Below are positions 17,949 through 27,118 of a stretch of DNA of 64,000 nt, piece by piece (position 1 is the stretch's first letter; every line of letters starts with the position of its first letter). The position numbers and the translations under genes were made by a program. Source of the stretch: Achromobacter veterisilvae (GTDB lineage Bacteria > Pseudomonadota > Gammaproteobacteria > Burkholderiales > Burkholderiaceae_B); the NCBI RefSeq assembly GCF_900496975.1, contig NZ_UFQC01000012.1, forward strand, positions 1 to 64,000, written 5' to 3'. Below the pieces are notes generated by a model. It saw only the letters and a program-made list of their open reading frames with translations. It was not told the DNA's origin and did not search any database.

Positions 17949-19106
17949 ATGAAGAAGTGGAGAGGGATACTGGGGGCTTGTGCGATGCTGATTGGCAGCG
18001 TGGCGGGTGCTCAGGTGCAAGACATGCCCGGCGGCCCGAAGGTCAATCAGCTCAACCTGCATGAGGGTGTCACGGCGATTTCGCGCGACATCATGTGGCT
18101 GCATTGGATGCTGCTCACGATCTGTATCGTGATCTTCATCGGCGTCTTTGGAGTGATGTTCTATTCCATCTGGGCGCACCGCAAGTCCCGCGGCCACAAG
18201 GCCGCGACCTTCCATGAACACCTGGGCGTCGAAGTCGCGTGGACGGTCATCCCGTTCATCATCGTCATCGCCATGGCGCTGCCGGCCACCAAGACCGTGG
18301 TCGCCATGAAAGACACCTCCAGCGCCGACGTCACCGTGAAAGTCACGGGCTACCAATGGAAGTGGGGCTACGAGTATCTCGACGGCCAGGCCGCCGGCAT
18401 CAAGTTCCTTTCCACGCTGTCGACCCCGCGCGCGCAGATCGAGAACCGCGAGCCCAAGGGCGAGTTCTACCTGATGGAAGTGGACAACCACCTGGTCGTC
18501 CCCGTGAACAAGAAGGTCCGCGTCGTCCTGACCGCCGCCGACGTCATCCACTCCTGGATGATTCCGGACTTCGGCGTGAAGCAGGACGCCATCCCCGGTT
18601 TCCTGCGCGATGCCTGGTTCAATGCCGACAAACCCGGCATCTACCGGGGCCAGTGCGCGGAACTTTGCGGCAAGGATCACGCATTCATGCCCATCGTCGT
18701 GGAAGTTCTGGCGCAAGCCGACTACGATAAGTGGGTTGAAGACCAAAAGAAGAAGATGGCGGCGAACGCCGACGATCCCAATAAAGAGTGGACGGAAGCC
18801 GAACTGGTTGCCCGCGGCGAAAAGGTTTTCGCGGCGAATTGCGTGGCCTGTCACCAGGCCAACGGCAAGGGCATCCCGGGCAGTTTCCCCCCGCTTGACG
18901 GAGACAAGGTTGTTCTGGGCCCGAAGGCGGAGCAGATCAACACCGTGCTGAAGGGCAAGCCCGGCACAGCGATGGCGCCATTCGGCGGGCAGCTCAACGA
19001 TGTCGAGATCGCGGCGGTCATCAGCTATACGCGCCATGCCTGGAGCAATGCGGGCAAGGGGCAGGACCCGACGGTTCTACCGAAGGACGTGGCGGCCGCG
19101 CGCTGA
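17949..19106 (+). CDS. coxB: Cytochrome c oxidase subunit II with fused cytochrome c domain
   Basis: The protein has 385 residues. I chose the ATG at 17949 (MKKWRGILG), which follows GAGGTAAGC and starts a signal sequence (about 1-21). Two membrane helices lie at about 48-75 and 92-115. The CuA ligands are His201, Cys236, Glu238, Cys240, His244 and Met247 (CAELCGKDHAFM). The extra C-terminal domain has a heme c site CVACH at 298-302 and a candidate Met ligand in TAMAPFGG. It takes electrons from cytochrome c into subunit I. It is the first gene of the oxidase cluster. Confidence 0.97.
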   Translation: MKKWRGILGACAMLIGSVAGAQVQDMPGGPKVNQLNLHEGVTAISRDIMWLHWMLLTICIVIFIGVFGVMFYSIWAHRKSRGHKAATFHEHLGVEVAWTVIPFIIVIAMALPATKTVVAMKDTSSADVTVKVTGYQWKWGYEYLDGQAAGIKFLSTLSTPRAQIENREPKGEFYLMEVDNHLVVPVNKKVRVVLTAADVIHSWMIPDFGVKQDAIPGFLRDAWFNADKPGIYRGQCAELCGKDHAFMPIVVEVLAQADYDKWVEDQKKKMAANADDPNKEWTEAELVARGEKVFAANCVACHQANGKGIPGSFPPLDGDKVVLGPKAEQINTVLKGKPGTAMAPFGGQLNDVEIAAVISYTRHAWSNAGKGQDPTVLPKDVAAAR

Positions 19107-19211
19107 TTGCGCGCGCCCAGTTCCTCCACCGTTAGAACCGGTTCCGTTTAGTTAGAGATACCCTGCCGGCCCCGTGGATCGGGGGCGGCACTCAGCAGGA
19201 AGGAGTCCATC

Positions 19212-20819
19212 ATGAGCAGCGTCACTGTAGACCACGTGTCGCCGGGCCACGGCCACGGTCACGATGACCACCACCACGCCATCCCCACCGGCTGGCGCCG
19301 CTGGCTTTTCGCCACGAACCACAAAGACATCGGGACGATGTACCTCATCTTCTCGTTCGTCATGCTGCTGGAAGGCGGCACGCTGGCCTTGCTGCTGCGT
19401 ACCGAGCTCTTTGAGCCGGGCCTGCAGTTCTTCCGCCCCGAACTCTTCAACCAGTTCACCACCATGCACGGCCTCGTGATGGTGTTCGGCGCGGTCATGC
19501 CGGCCTTCGTGGGCTTCGCGAACTGGATGATCCCGATGCAGATCGGCGCGTCCGACATGGCGTTCGCCCGCATGAACAACTTCAGCTTCTGGCTGCTGCC
19601 GGTCGCCGCCATCATGCTGACGGCGTCGTTCTTCGTGCCCGGCGGCGCCACCGCGGCCGGCTGGACCCTGTACGCGCCGCTGTCGCTGCAGATGGGCCCC
19701 GGCATGGACCTGGCGATCTTCGCGCTGCACATCATGGGCGCCTCGTCCATCATGGGCGCGATCAACATCATCGTGACCGTGCTGAACATGCGCGCGCCCG
19801 GCCTGACGCTGATGAAGATGCCGCTGTTCTGCTGGACCTGGCTGATCACCGCCTTCCTGCTGCTGGCCGTGATGCCGGTGCTGGCCGCCGCCATCACCAT
19901 GGTGCTGACCGACCGCCACTTCGGCACGGGCTTCTTCAACGCCGCCGCCGGCGGCGACCCGGTCCTGTACCAGCACGTGTTCTGGTTCTTCGGGCACCCC
20001 GAGGTCTACATCATGATCCTGCCGGCGTTCGGTATCGTGTCGGCCATCGTGCCCGCGTTCGCCCGCAAGAAGCTGTTCGGCTACGCCTCCATGGTCTATG
20101 CCACCGCCTCCATCGCCGTGCTGTCCTTCATCGTGTGGGCGCACCACATGTTCACGACGGGCATGCCGGTGACCGGCCAGCTCTACTTCATGTACGCGAC
20201 CATGCTCATCTCCATTCCCACGGGGGTGAAGGTGTTCAACTGGGTCGCCACCATGTGGCGCGGCTCCATGACGTTCGAGACCCCGATGCTGTTCTCGATC
20301 GGCTTCATCTTCGTGTTCACCATGGGCGGCTTCACGGGGCTGATCCTGTCGGTGGCGCCCATCGACATCCAGGTGCACGACACGTACTACGTGGTCGCCC
20401 ACTTCCACTACGTGCTGGTGGCGGGCTCGCTGTTCGCCCTGTTCGCCGGCGCCTACTACTGGGTGCCCAAGTGGACGGGCCGCATGTACAGCGAAAAGCT
20501 GGGCAAGCTGCACTTCTGGTCCACGCTGATTTCGTTCAACGTGACCTTCTTCCCGATGCACTTCCTGGGCCTGGCCGGCATGCCGCGCCGTTATGCCGAC
20601 TACGCCGGGCAGTTCACGACCTTCCACCAGATGGCCACCATCGGCGCGTTCTGGTTCGGCCTGTCGCAGTTGATCTTCCTGTGGGCGATGATCCGCTGCT
20701 ACATGGGCAAGGGCGAAGTCGCCTCGGCCAAGCCGTGGGAAGGCGCCGAAGGCCTGGAATGGACGGTGCCGTCGCCCGCGCCCTTCCACACCTTCGAAAC
20801 CCCGCCCGAAGTGAAGTAA
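19212..20819 (+). CDS. coxA: Cytochrome c oxidase subunit I
   Basis: The protein has 535 residues and twelve membrane helices. It binds heme a, heme a3 and CuB and reduces oxygen to water while pumping protons. Visible marks are [16 protein letters not shown] (CuB histidine and the pumping glutamate), [10 protein letters not shown] (two more CuB histidines) and [14 protein letters not shown] (heme ligands). The first about 24 residues are unusual in being His-rich ([12 protein letters not shown]), with a possible metal-binding role. A strong AAGGAG precedes the ATG. It is separated from coxB by 105 bp. Confidence 0.98.
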   Translation: MSSVTVDHVSPGHGHGHDDHHHAIPTGWRRWLFATNHKDIGTMYLIFSFVMLLEGGTLALLLRTELFEPGLQFFRPELFNQFTTMHGLVMVFGAVMPAFVGFANWMIPMQIGASDMAFARMNNFSFWLLPVAAIMLTASFFVPGGATAAGWTLYAPLSLQMGPGMDLAIFALHIMGASSIMGAINIIVTVLNMRAPGLTLMKMPLFCWTWLITAFLLLAVMPVLAAAITMVLTDRHFGTGFFNAAAGGDPVLYQHVFWFFGHPEVYIMILPAFGIVSAIVPAFARKKLFGYASMVYATASIAVLSFIVWAHHMFTTGMPVTGQLYFMYATMLISIPTGVKVFNWVATMWRGSMTFETPMLFSIGFIFVFTMGGFTGLILSVAPIDIQVHDTYYVVAHFHYVLVAGSLFALFAGAYYWVPKWTGRMYSEKLGKLHFWSTLISFNVTFFPMHFLGLAGMPRRYADYAGQFTTFHQMATIGAFWFGLSQLIFLWAMIRCYMGKGEVASAKPWEGAEGLEWTVPSPAPFHTFETPPEVK

Positions 20820-20850
20820 AGACGCCTTTCACGTTTCAGGTAACACAGCA

Positions 20851-20976
20851 ATGACACCCGAGCAGCGCCGCCGCAACAAAATCGCAGGACTGGTCCTGCT
20901 GGCTTTCGTCATCGCCGTGTTCGCCTGGACCGTGCTGCGCGGCTCGGCCCTGCTGTCCGGCGTCGCCGTCAACTAG
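20851..20976 (+). CDS. Small cytochrome-oxidase-associated membrane protein (41 aa)
   Basis: ATG at 20851 to TAG at 20976 encodes 41 residues: a basic start (MTPEQRRRNK), one membrane helix (about 11-31) and a short tail. Proteins of this size and position, between coxA and the next oxidase genes, are conserved in Burkholderiales and named cytochrome oxidase small assembly protein. The role is not proved. It ends 9 bp before the next gene, so it belongs to the operon. Confidence 0.75.
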   Translation: MTPEQRRRNKIAGLVLLAFVIAVFAWTVLRGSALLSGVAVN

Positions 20977-20985
20977 GACGCGGCC

Positions 20986-21210
20986 ATGAGCGACGACCTG
21001 CGCCAGACCTCCCAGCGCAAGCTGAGCTTTCTTCAGACCATGAAGGCGGTGGCGTGGGGCTTTTTCGGCGTGCGCAAGGGGTCGGGCCACCGGGAGGATA
21101 TCGCCAGGCTCAATCCGGTCCACGTGATCGTGGCCGGCCTGCTGGCAGCGGCGCTCTTCGTTACTGTGCTGGTATTAATTGTGCGTTGGGCCGTTTCCAG
21201 CCTGACTTGA
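20986..21210 (+). CDS. DUF2970-family single-helix membrane protein
   Basis: The protein has 74 residues. A soluble N-terminal half (LSFLQTMKAVAWGFFGVRKG) is followed by DIARLNPVHVIVAGLL, a pattern I know from DUF2970 proteins, and one membrane helix to about residue 69. Members lie between the oxidase assembly genes and coxC in this bacterial group. Function unknown; oxidase assembly is inferred from position. In related clusters a cox11 (ctaG) gene normally stands just before it, but here there are only 9 bp. Confidence 0.8.
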   Translation: MSDDLRQTSQRKLSFLQTMKAVAWGFFGVRKGSGHREDIARLNPVHVIVAGLLAAALFVTVLVLIVRWAVSSLT

Positions 21211-21247
21211 ATCACTTAATCTATAAATCTGTACCAGGGAGAAAGCC

Positions 21248-22123
21248 ATGAGTGCAAGTCACTCGGTTCAAGGTAAAGAGGCACCGTACTACTTTGTGCC
21301 CGCCGACTCGGGTCATCCCGTGCGCACGGCTATTGCGCTGCTGTTCATGGGCCTGAGCGCCGCGGGCTGGATCAACGGCGTTAGCTGGGCCAAGTGGTCC
21401 CTGCTGGCGGGTTTCATCGGCTTGATCGTGGTGCTGTACTTCTGGTTCGGCGACGCCATCCAGGAATCCGAGGCCGGCCTGAACAGCAAGCGCATCGACG
21501 GTTCCTACCGTTGGGGCATGAGCTGGTTCATCTTCTCCGAAGTCATGTTCTTCGCGGCGTTCTTCGGCGCCCTCTGGTACACGCGCACCATCACCACGCC
21601 GTGGCTGGGCGACATGGACCACCGGCTGATGCTGTGGCCCGACTTCCAGGCCGTGTGGCCGAACTTCGGCCCGGCGGGCGTGGTCGAGCACTTCCAGACC
21701 GTCGGCCCCTTCTGGCTGCCCACGATCAACACCGCGCTGCTGCTGAGCTCCGGCGTCACGCTGACCATCGCCCACCACGCGCTGCGCGAAAACCACCGCG
21801 GCAAGACCATCTTCTGGCTGCTGGCCACGGTCGTCCTGGGCTTCGTCTTCGTGGCCTGTCAGGCATACGAGTACCACCACGCCTACACCGAACTGAACCT
21901 GAAGTTCAATTCGGGCGCCTACGGCTCGCTGTTCTACATGCTGACCGGCTTCCACGGCTTCCACGTGCTGCTGGGCGCCACCATGCTGACGGTCATCCTG
22001 GTCCGCCTGCTCCGCGGGCATTTCACCGCCGACCACCATTTCGGCTTCGAAGGCGCCGCCTGGTACTGGCACTTCGTGGACGTGGTGTGGCTGGGCCTGT
22101 ACCTGTTCGTCTACTGGTTCTGA
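21248..22123 (+). CDS. coxC: Cytochrome c oxidase subunit III
   Basis: The protein has 291 residues with seven membrane helices. It stabilises subunit I and supports proton uptake without carrying redox metals. Recognisable segments are WGMSWFIFSEVMFFAAFFGALWY, with the conserved glutamate, QAYEYHHA, and GFHGFHVLLG near the C-terminal third, and the end AAWYWHFVDVVWLGLYLFVYWF. GGGAGA precedes the ATG. It ends the first, forward part of the oxidase cluster. Confidence 0.97.
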   Translation: MSASHSVQGKEAPYYFVPADSGHPVRTAIALLFMGLSAAGWINGVSWAKWSLLAGFIGLIVVLYFWFGDAIQESEAGLNSKRIDGSYRWGMSWFIFSEVMFFAAFFGALWYTRTITTPWLGDMDHRLMLWPDFQAVWPNFGPAGVVEHFQTVGPFWLPTINTALLLSSGVTLTIAHHALRENHRGKTIFWLLATVVLGFVFVACQAYEYHHAYTELNLKFNSGAYGSLFYMLTGFHGFHVLLGATMLTVILVRLLRGHFTADHHFGFEGAAWYWHFVDVVWLGLYLFVYWF

Positions 22124-22200
22124 GAGGGCGGCACCGGCGGACCCGGCAAAGCCGGATCCGCGGCGCCCTGGATCTGGGGAGACTGTCTTGCGCGGAGCGC

Positions 22201-22248
22201 AAAGCGCGATAGGAAGCCGGGCGGCAAGCCCGGCGTCCATCGCGCTTT
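22201..22248. terminator. Bidirectional terminator-like hairpin after coxC
   Basis: AAAGCGCGAT (22201-22210) pairs perfectly with ATCGCGCTTT (22239-22248), and inside it GCCGGGC pairs with GCCCGGC. With A and T tracts on both ends it could stop transcription from coxC and from the opposing DUF2909 gene. Confidence 0.65.
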
Positions 22249-22290
22249 CACATGCTTGCCTGGCGAGGCGGGAACCCCCGCCCCGGATGC

Positions 22291-22491
22291 CTATCTAAGG
22301 CCTGTGCTCTCGATCCAGCCCATGTGGTGGGCGAACAGCACGAACAGGAACAGGGCCACCGATAGTCCGATGCGTACCGTCAGCGCGTTGACCGTGCGGT
22401 TGGTGGAGCCCTTGTCCCGCATCAGGTAGACCAGGGCGGATGCCAGGCTGGCCAGAATACCGATAAAGGCCAGGACGACAAAAACGCGCAT
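22291..22491 (-). CDS. DUF2909-family twin-transmembrane protein
   Basis: The protein has 66 residues starting at ATG 22491 (MRVFVVLAFIGIL). Two membrane helices (about 1-22 and 38-58) are joined by the basic loop MRDKGSTNRTVNALTVRIGLS. The gene is on the strand opposite to the oxidase genes, between coxC and SURF1. This is also its usual place in related genomes, where it is called twin transmembrane protein. The SURF1 gene starts 37 bp away in the other direction. The longer frame to 22542 adds a leader with no support. Function unknown. Confidence 0.8.
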   Translation of the reverse strand: MRVFVVLAFIGILASLASALVYLMRDKGSTNRTVNALTVRIGLSVALFLFVLFAHHMGWIESTGLR

Positions 22492-22527
22492 GGTGGTCTC
22501 CGGACAAATCAGAATTATTGAAGAAAG

Positions 22528-23340
22528 ATGGCCAGACCGCATTCAACCCGCTATACGGTAGCCGCACTGCTGCTGCTGGGCGCCGCCGTGATGATCCTGG
22601 CGTCGCTGGGGCAATGGCAATTGCGCCGCGGCGACGAGCGACGCGCCATTCTGGCGGCTATCGAGGCCGGCCGCAAGCAGGCGCCGCTGCAATTGGCGCC
22701 GGACACGGATCCCGCCGGCATGACCCCCTGGCGCGCCGCGCAGGCCACCGGCGTGTGGCAGCCGCAATTCAGTGTACTGCTGGACAACCGCAACCACGAC
22801 GGCAAGCCCGGCTATTGGCTGGCCACGCCATTGCTGCTGGATGCCGATGCGCGGCGCGCGGTGCTGGTGCTGCGCGGCTGGCTGCCGCGCGCCCTGCCGG
22901 CGCCGGGGCAGGCGCCGGGCCAGGGGCCGGCGCGGCCGTCCCTGCCGGCCGCGCCCGAAGGGCCGCAGACGGCGACGGGCGAACTGTCCTTGCGGGTGCC
23001 GCGGCTGTTCGAGATCTGGTCGCTGGGCGGATCGGATCAATCCGCCTTGCCGGCGACGCTGCCGGCGGCGGGCGGCAACGTGCCGCAAGTGCAGAACCTG
23101 CCGCTGGACGCCTACGCCAAGGCCACCGGGCTGGTCCTGCTGCCCACGGTGCTGCTGCAATCGGACGGCGGCGCGGACGACGGGCTGGTGCGGGATTGGC
23201 CGCAGCCGTCCGTGGATTACCAGCAGAACACGTCTTATGCCGTACAGTGGTTCGCCTTCGCCGGCATTGCCGCCATCGCATGGCTGGCGGTGCTGGGGGG
23301 CGCCGTCCGGCGCATGCGGCGCCGCGGGCCCCAGGCCTGA
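22528..23340 (+). CDS. SURF1-family cytochrome oxidase assembly protein
   Basis: The protein has 270 residues with the two-helix SURF1 layout. Helix one is at about 10-27, followed by LGQWQLRRGDERRAI, and helix two at about 244-263. Between them are the LDNRNHDGKPGYWLATPLLL and VLRGWLPR segments expected of the family. It helps heme a insertion into subunit I. A Pro/Ala/Gly-rich stretch at about 130-150 looks like a low-complexity insertion. It is divergent from the DUF2909 gene. Confidence 0.9.
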   Translation: MARPHSTRYTVAALLLLGAAVMILASLGQWQLRRGDERRAILAAIEAGRKQAPLQLAPDTDPAGMTPWRAAQATGVWQPQFSVLLDNRNHDGKPGYWLATPLLLDADARRAVLVLRGWLPRALPAPGQAPGQGPARPSLPAAPEGPQTATGELSLRVPRLFEIWSLGGSDQSALPATLPAAGGNVPQVQNLPLDAYAKATGLVLLPTVLLQSDGGADDGLVRDWPQPSVDYQQNTSYAVQWFAFAGIAAIAWLAVLGGAVRRMRRRGPQA

Positions 23341-23381
23341 TCCGGCGCCCACCCTCAACCCGCAAGACGACAGGATAAAAA

Positions 23382-24011
23382 GTGGCTCGCGACATCTCTT
23401 CTACCCGCCCCGCAGGCAAGCGTTCACTGATGCCCATGCTGCTGGTGTTCCTGTGCTCCCTGGCGCCCATCGTCGGCGCTTTCGTGGTCTACATGAATCC
23501 GCAATGGTGGCCCGACGAATCCAGCAACTACGGCGCGCTGGTGAGCCCGCAGCGGCCCATGCCCGCGGCCGGCGACCTGCGCCTGACCACGCTGGACGGC
23601 CAGCCCTTCGACCTGCAAAGCCTGAAGGGCAAGTGGCTGCTGGCGGCCGCCGATGGCGGGGCCTGCCCGGAAAGCTGCGCCCGCAAGCTCTTCATCGCCC
23701 GCAACAGCCACGCCAGCCAGGGCAAGAACGTGGACCGGCTGGCTCGCGTCTGGTTCATCACGGACGACGCACCGGTGCCGGACAAGGTGCTGGAGGCCTA
23801 CAAGGGCACGATCATGGTGCGCGCGAATCCCGACCAACTGGCCCGGTTCCTGCTGGCGCGCGACGTCGCCGCCGGACAACCCGGCCTGCAGGACCCGATC
23901 TGGGTGATCGATCCGCTGGGCAACCTCATGATGCAGTACCCTGCCGAAGCCGACGGCGTGAAGGTGCGCAAGGACATCAGCAAACTGGTCTATAGCTCAA
24001 GGATTGGGTGA
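23382..24011 (+). CDS. Membrane-anchored Sco/thioredoxin-like protein of the oxidase cluster
   Basis: The protein has 209 residues from a GTG start at 23382, 41 bp after SURF1. A membrane anchor lies at about 17-38. The rest has a redoxin-like order: LRLTTLDGQPFDLQSLKGKW, then CPESC (95-99) at the place where Sco proteins have CxxxC, and WVIDPLGNLMMQYP near the end. The conserved Sco histidine is not evident. It may help deliver copper or keep CuA cysteines reduced. That function is inferred from neighbours. Confidence 0.7.
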   Translation: MARDISSTRPAGKRSLMPMLLVFLCSLAPIVGAFVVYMNPQWWPDESSNYGALVSPQRPMPAAGDLRLTTLDGQPFDLQSLKGKWLLAAADGGACPESCARKLFIARNSHASQGKNVDRLARVWFITDDAPVPDKVLEAYKGTIMVRANPDQLARFLLARDVAAGQPGLQDPIWVIDPLGNLMMQYPAEADGVKVRKDISKLVYSSRIG

Positions 24012-24091
24012 CCCCCCCCGGAGCGCCTGCGGCGCTTCCCCCCCAGGGGGGCGCCGCAGCACACCGGCGGAGCCGGATCTGCGCGGCCCTG
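24010..24091. repeat. GC-rich intergenic hairpin element between the Sco-like gene and ctaA
   Basis: ACCCCCCCCGGAGCGCC, GCGGCGC, a CCCCCCC-AGGGGGG stem, GCGCCGCAGC and a CCGG-CGGAG-CCGG stem follow in sequence. A related but shorter pattern (GGCACCGGCGGACCCGG ... CCGGATCCGCGGCGCCC) appears after coxC at 22129-22165. It looks like a second class of extragenic palindrome, different from those near rpoH. Confidence 0.5.
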
Positions 24092-24190
24092 ATTGGCGTG
24101 GCGGCGTTTGCATGCGGGGGGCTGCCGGTGTGGCGGCGGGGGGCTGCTGGTTTTTCGTGCCGCGGAATTGGCGCGGCAGAGTCATGGTTT

Positions 24191-25231
24191 ATGGAAATGG
24201 AACGCATCAAAGCGCGGTATCGCAAACTGGTTTTCTTCACTTGGTTCCTGACGCTGGACCTGATCATGTTCGGCGCCTTCGTGCGCCTGACGGACTCCGG
24301 GCTGGGCTGCCCCGACTGGCCGGGCTGCTACGGCAGCGTGACGCCGCTGGGCGCCATGGGTGACATCCACGAAGCGTCCCAGGCCATGCCCTTCGGCCCG
24401 GTCACGCTGTCCAAGGCCTGGATCGAGATGATCCACCGCTATGTCGGCTCCATCCTGGGCATGCTGATCATCGGCATCGTGTACATGGCCTGGCGCTATC
24501 GCCGCGAACTGGGCCGCTCGCCCGCCCTGGCCGCGACCACCCTGGTGGCCGTCTGCGTGCAGGGCGCGTTCGGCGCCTGGACCGTGACGCACAAACTCAT
24601 GCCCGCCGTCGTGACCGCGCACCTGGTGTTCGGCCTGTCGGTGCTGGCGCTGATGACCTGGCTGTCCGCGCGCGAACGCCCGCACCTGGCCGTGCCCGCC
24701 GCGGCCGCGCGCTGGAAGCCATGGGTGGCCGTGGGCTTCGGCCTGCTGCTGGTGCAGGTGACGCTCGGAGGCTGGGTCAGCACCAACTACGCGGCGCTGG
24801 CCTGCATGGATTTCCCGATGTGCCATGGACAATGGGTGCCCGAAATGGACTTCCACGGCGGGTATTCGGTCATACGCGGCCTGGGAGAGCTGCCTTCGGG
24901 CGAGATGATTTCCCAGCCGGCGCTCACGGCGATCCACTGGGTGCACCGCAATTTCGCCTTCGTGGTGTTCCTGTACCTGGGCGCGCTGGCCTGGCGGCTG
25001 CGGGCCGAGCCCGGGCTGCGCGGCCCCGCCACCCTGATGCTGGCGCTGCTGGCGGCGCAGCTCCTGACGGGACTGACCACGATCTTCTTCCAGTGGCCGC
25101 TGCTGATCGCGGTGTTGCACAATGGAGGCGCCGCCGGCCTGACGCTGGCCGCGGTGGTCTTGATGGTGCGTCTGTCCACCGCCGGGCGCGCGCCCGCGGG
25201 CGGCTACGGCCCCAATTCGGTGCGCGTTTAA
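24191..25231 (+). CDS. ctaA: Heme A synthase (COX15/CtaA)
   Basis: The protein has 346 residues with eight membrane helices. It oxidises heme O to heme A. Conserved parts are [21 protein letters not shown] near the N-terminus, EMIHRYVGS with a heme histidine, and the repeat-half HWVHRNFAF and HNGGAAG. I chose ATG 24191; ATG 24197 is two codons on and equally possible, and neither has a good ribosome site. The longer frame to 24008 runs through a GC-rich repeat and is rejected. The gene is followed by ctaB after 13 bp. Confidence 0.95.
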   Translation: MEMERIKARYRKLVFFTWFLTLDLIMFGAFVRLTDSGLGCPDWPGCYGSVTPLGAMGDIHEASQAMPFGPVTLSKAWIEMIHRYVGSILGMLIIGIVYMAWRYRRELGRSPALAATTLVAVCVQGAFGAWTVTHKLMPAVVTAHLVFGLSVLALMTWLSARERPHLAVPAAAARWKPWVAVGFGLLLVQVTLGGWVSTNYAALACMDFPMCHGQWVPEMDFHGGYSVIRGLGELPSGEMISQPALTAIHWVHRNFAFVVFLYLGALAWRLRAEPGLRGPATLMLALLAAQLLTGLTTIFFQWPLLIAVLHNGGAAGLTLAAVVLMVRLSTAGRAPAGGYGPNSVRV

Positions 25232-25244
25232 AATAGGGCTCATT

Positions 25245-26138
25245 ATGACCAGTATTGCCGCTCCCCAAACCGGATTGTTCCGCCAGTATTTCGTCCTGAC
25301 CAAGCCGCGCGTGACGCAACTGGCGGTGTTTTGCGCCGTGATCGGCATGTTCCTGGCCGCACCCGGCATCCCGGACATGCGCCGGGTGCTGTTCGGCACC
25401 ATCGGCATCTGGCTGCTGGCCGCCGCCGCCTTCGCCATCAACTGCCTGATCGAACAGGAAGTCGACGCCCGCATGCTGCGCACCGCGCGCCGCGCCACGG
25501 CGCGCGGCACCATCTCGGCGTTCCAGGTGCTGACCCTGTCGGGCCTGCTGGGCGGGGTGGGCATGTTCGTGCTTTATCGCCTGGTCAATCCCCTGACCAT
25601 GTGGCTGACTTTCGCCACCTTCGTCGGCTATGCCGTCATCTACACCGTCATCCTCAAGCCGCGCACGCCGCAGAACATCGTCATCGGCGGCCTGTCCGGC
25701 GCCATGCCGCCGGCCCTGGGCTGGGCCACGGTGGCGGACTCGGTGCCGGCCGAGGCGTGGATCCTGGTCCTGATCATCTTCATCTGGACGCCGCCGCATT
25801 TCTGGGCGCTGGCGCTCTACCGCAACCACGATTACGCCAAGGCCGGGCTGCCCATGCTGCCGGTGACGCACGGCAACCAGTTCACGCGCCTGCACATCCT
25901 GCTCTATAGCGTGGCGCTGGTCGCCACCACGCTGCTGCCCTACGCCATCCGCATGAGCGGCGCACTCTACCTGGTCTCGGCCCTGGTGCTGGGCGGGATG
26001 TTCGTGTCGTACGCATGGAGGCTGTACCGCGCCTACAGCGACGAACTCGCGCGCAGCATGTTCCGGTTTTCCATTCTTTACCTGGCGCTGCTCTTCGGCG
26101 CCCTGCTGGCGGACCATTGGGTCGGCCTGTTGCGCTGA
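25245..26138 (+). CDS. ctaB: Protoheme IX farnesyltransferase (heme O synthase)
   Basis: The protein has 297 residues. This polytopic UbiA-type prenyltransferase joins farnesyl diphosphate to heme B to give heme O, the substrate of CtaA. TKPRVTQL begins the first helix. [18 protein letters not shown] is the Asp-rich prenyl-binding loop, in which the usual aspartates are partly Glu. [24 protein letters not shown] and [11 protein letters not shown] are family segments. It lies in the order ctaA-ctaB-sco with tight spacing. Confidence 0.96.
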   Translation: MTSIAAPQTGLFRQYFVLTKPRVTQLAVFCAVIGMFLAAPGIPDMRRVLFGTIGIWLLAAAAFAINCLIEQEVDARMLRTARRATARGTISAFQVLTLSGLLGGVGMFVLYRLVNPLTMWLTFATFVGYAVIYTVILKPRTPQNIVIGGLSGAMPPALGWATVADSVPAEAWILVLIIFIWTPPHFWALALYRNHDYAKAGLPMLPVTHGNQFTRLHILLYSVALVATTLLPYAIRMSGALYLVSALVLGGMFVSYAWRLYRAYSDELARSMFRFSILYLALLFGALLADHWVGLLR

Positions 26139-26155
26139 TTCCCTGGAGGTTGTCG

Positions 26156-26761
26156 ATGTCCGTGTTTTCCGCCGGCCGCAGGTTGGCCTTGCGCCTGGGC
26201 GCAGCCGCCGCCTTCACCGCCGCCCTGGCCGCCTGCGGCGAGAGCGCGCCCGTGTTCAAGGGCAGCGACATCAGCGGCACCCAACTGGGCCGCAGCATGG
26301 AGCTGTCCGACTACGACGGCAAGACGCGCCAGTTGTCCGACTTCGCCGGCAAGGTGGTCGTGGTGTTCTTCGGTTTCACGCAGTGTCCGGACGTATGCCC
26401 CACGTCGCTGGCCGAACTGACCGAGGTCATGAAGAAGCTGGGGCCGGACGCCGAACGCGTCCAGGTGCTGCTGATCACGGTGGATCCCGAACGCGACACG
26501 CCCGAGATCCTCAAGCAATACGTCACCGCCTTCGATCCGCGCTTCCTGGGGCTGACGGGCACGCCGGACCAGGTCAAGAAGGCCGCCGCGTCGTTCAAGG
26601 CCTATTACGCCAAGGCGCCCACCAAGGACGGCGGCTACACCATGGACCATACGGCCGCCTTCTACCTGCTGGACGGCAAGGGCGAATCGCGCGTGCTGGC
26701 CAACAACAATATCGGCGTCGATGCGCTGGCGCACGACATCCAGGCCCTGCTGAAGCAATAG
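26156..26761 (+). CDS. Sco family copper chaperone lipoprotein
   Basis: The protein has 201 residues from ATG 26156, with GGAGG just upstream. Residues 1-27 form a lipoprotein signal with lipobox LAAC (Cys27). The thioredoxin-like domain has the copper motif CPDVCP at 77-82 and the distal histidine in YTMDHTAAFYLL near 165. Sco proteins load copper into the CuA site of subunit II and act in the periplasm. It ends the oxidase cluster. The frame back to 26015 overlaps ctaB and is not used. Confidence 0.95.
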   Translation: MSVFSAGRRLALRLGAAAAFTAALAACGESAPVFKGSDISGTQLGRSMELSDYDGKTRQLSDFAGKVVVVFFGFTQCPDVCPTSLAELTEVMKKLGPDAERVQVLLITVDPERDTPEILKQYVTAFDPRFLGLTGTPDQVKKAAASFKAYYAKAPTKDGGYTMDHTAAFYLLDGKGESRVLANNNIGVDALAHDIQALLKQ

Positions 26762-26769
26762 GGGCGGCG

Positions 26770-26988
26770 CTATTTGCGCGTGGCGGCCCAGCCGTCCAGC
26801 GCGGCGCGCGCCGCGTCGCCGAGTTCGGCGGCGGGGATCTCGCGCCGGTGGGCCATGATCATGAGCGCGTAGGGCGTCGCCAGCGCGGCCGCCTCGGGGC
26901 ACAGGCGGTGTTCGTCGCCGACGGACGGCGAGACGTTGCGCCAGTAGTTGATCGCCTGTTCGAGCAGGGGCAGGGTGACGGGATCCAT
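26770..26988 (-). CDS. DUF3717-family small protein
   Basis: The protein has 72 residues from ATG 26988 (MDPVTLPLLEQAINYWR). It has the INYWR start, the LCPEAAALATPYALMIM core and a final AARAALDGW, which together match DUF3717 proteins of Burkholderiales. It is soluble, acidic and probably helical. No function is known. It is convergent with the Sco gene, 8 bp apart, and divergent from the next gene. Confidence 0.75.
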   Translation of the reverse strand: MDPVTLPLLEQAINYWRNVSPSVGDEHRLCPEAAALATPYALMIMAHRREIPAAELGDAARAALDGWAATRK

Positions 26989-27118
26989 GCGCCTATTGTC
27001 CACGATTGGCCATCCCTGTCCACCGCGCCCGGGCAGCAAAGAAGCGTCACCATCGCAACATGCCGAAACCGCGCCCGGGTGCTATACCACTGCCGGTTAG
27101 TTACGATGGAGCATCGCC

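Noticed and set aside
24184-24190. ATG at 24184 as the ctaA start
   Set aside because: It is out of frame with the heme A synthase reading frame.
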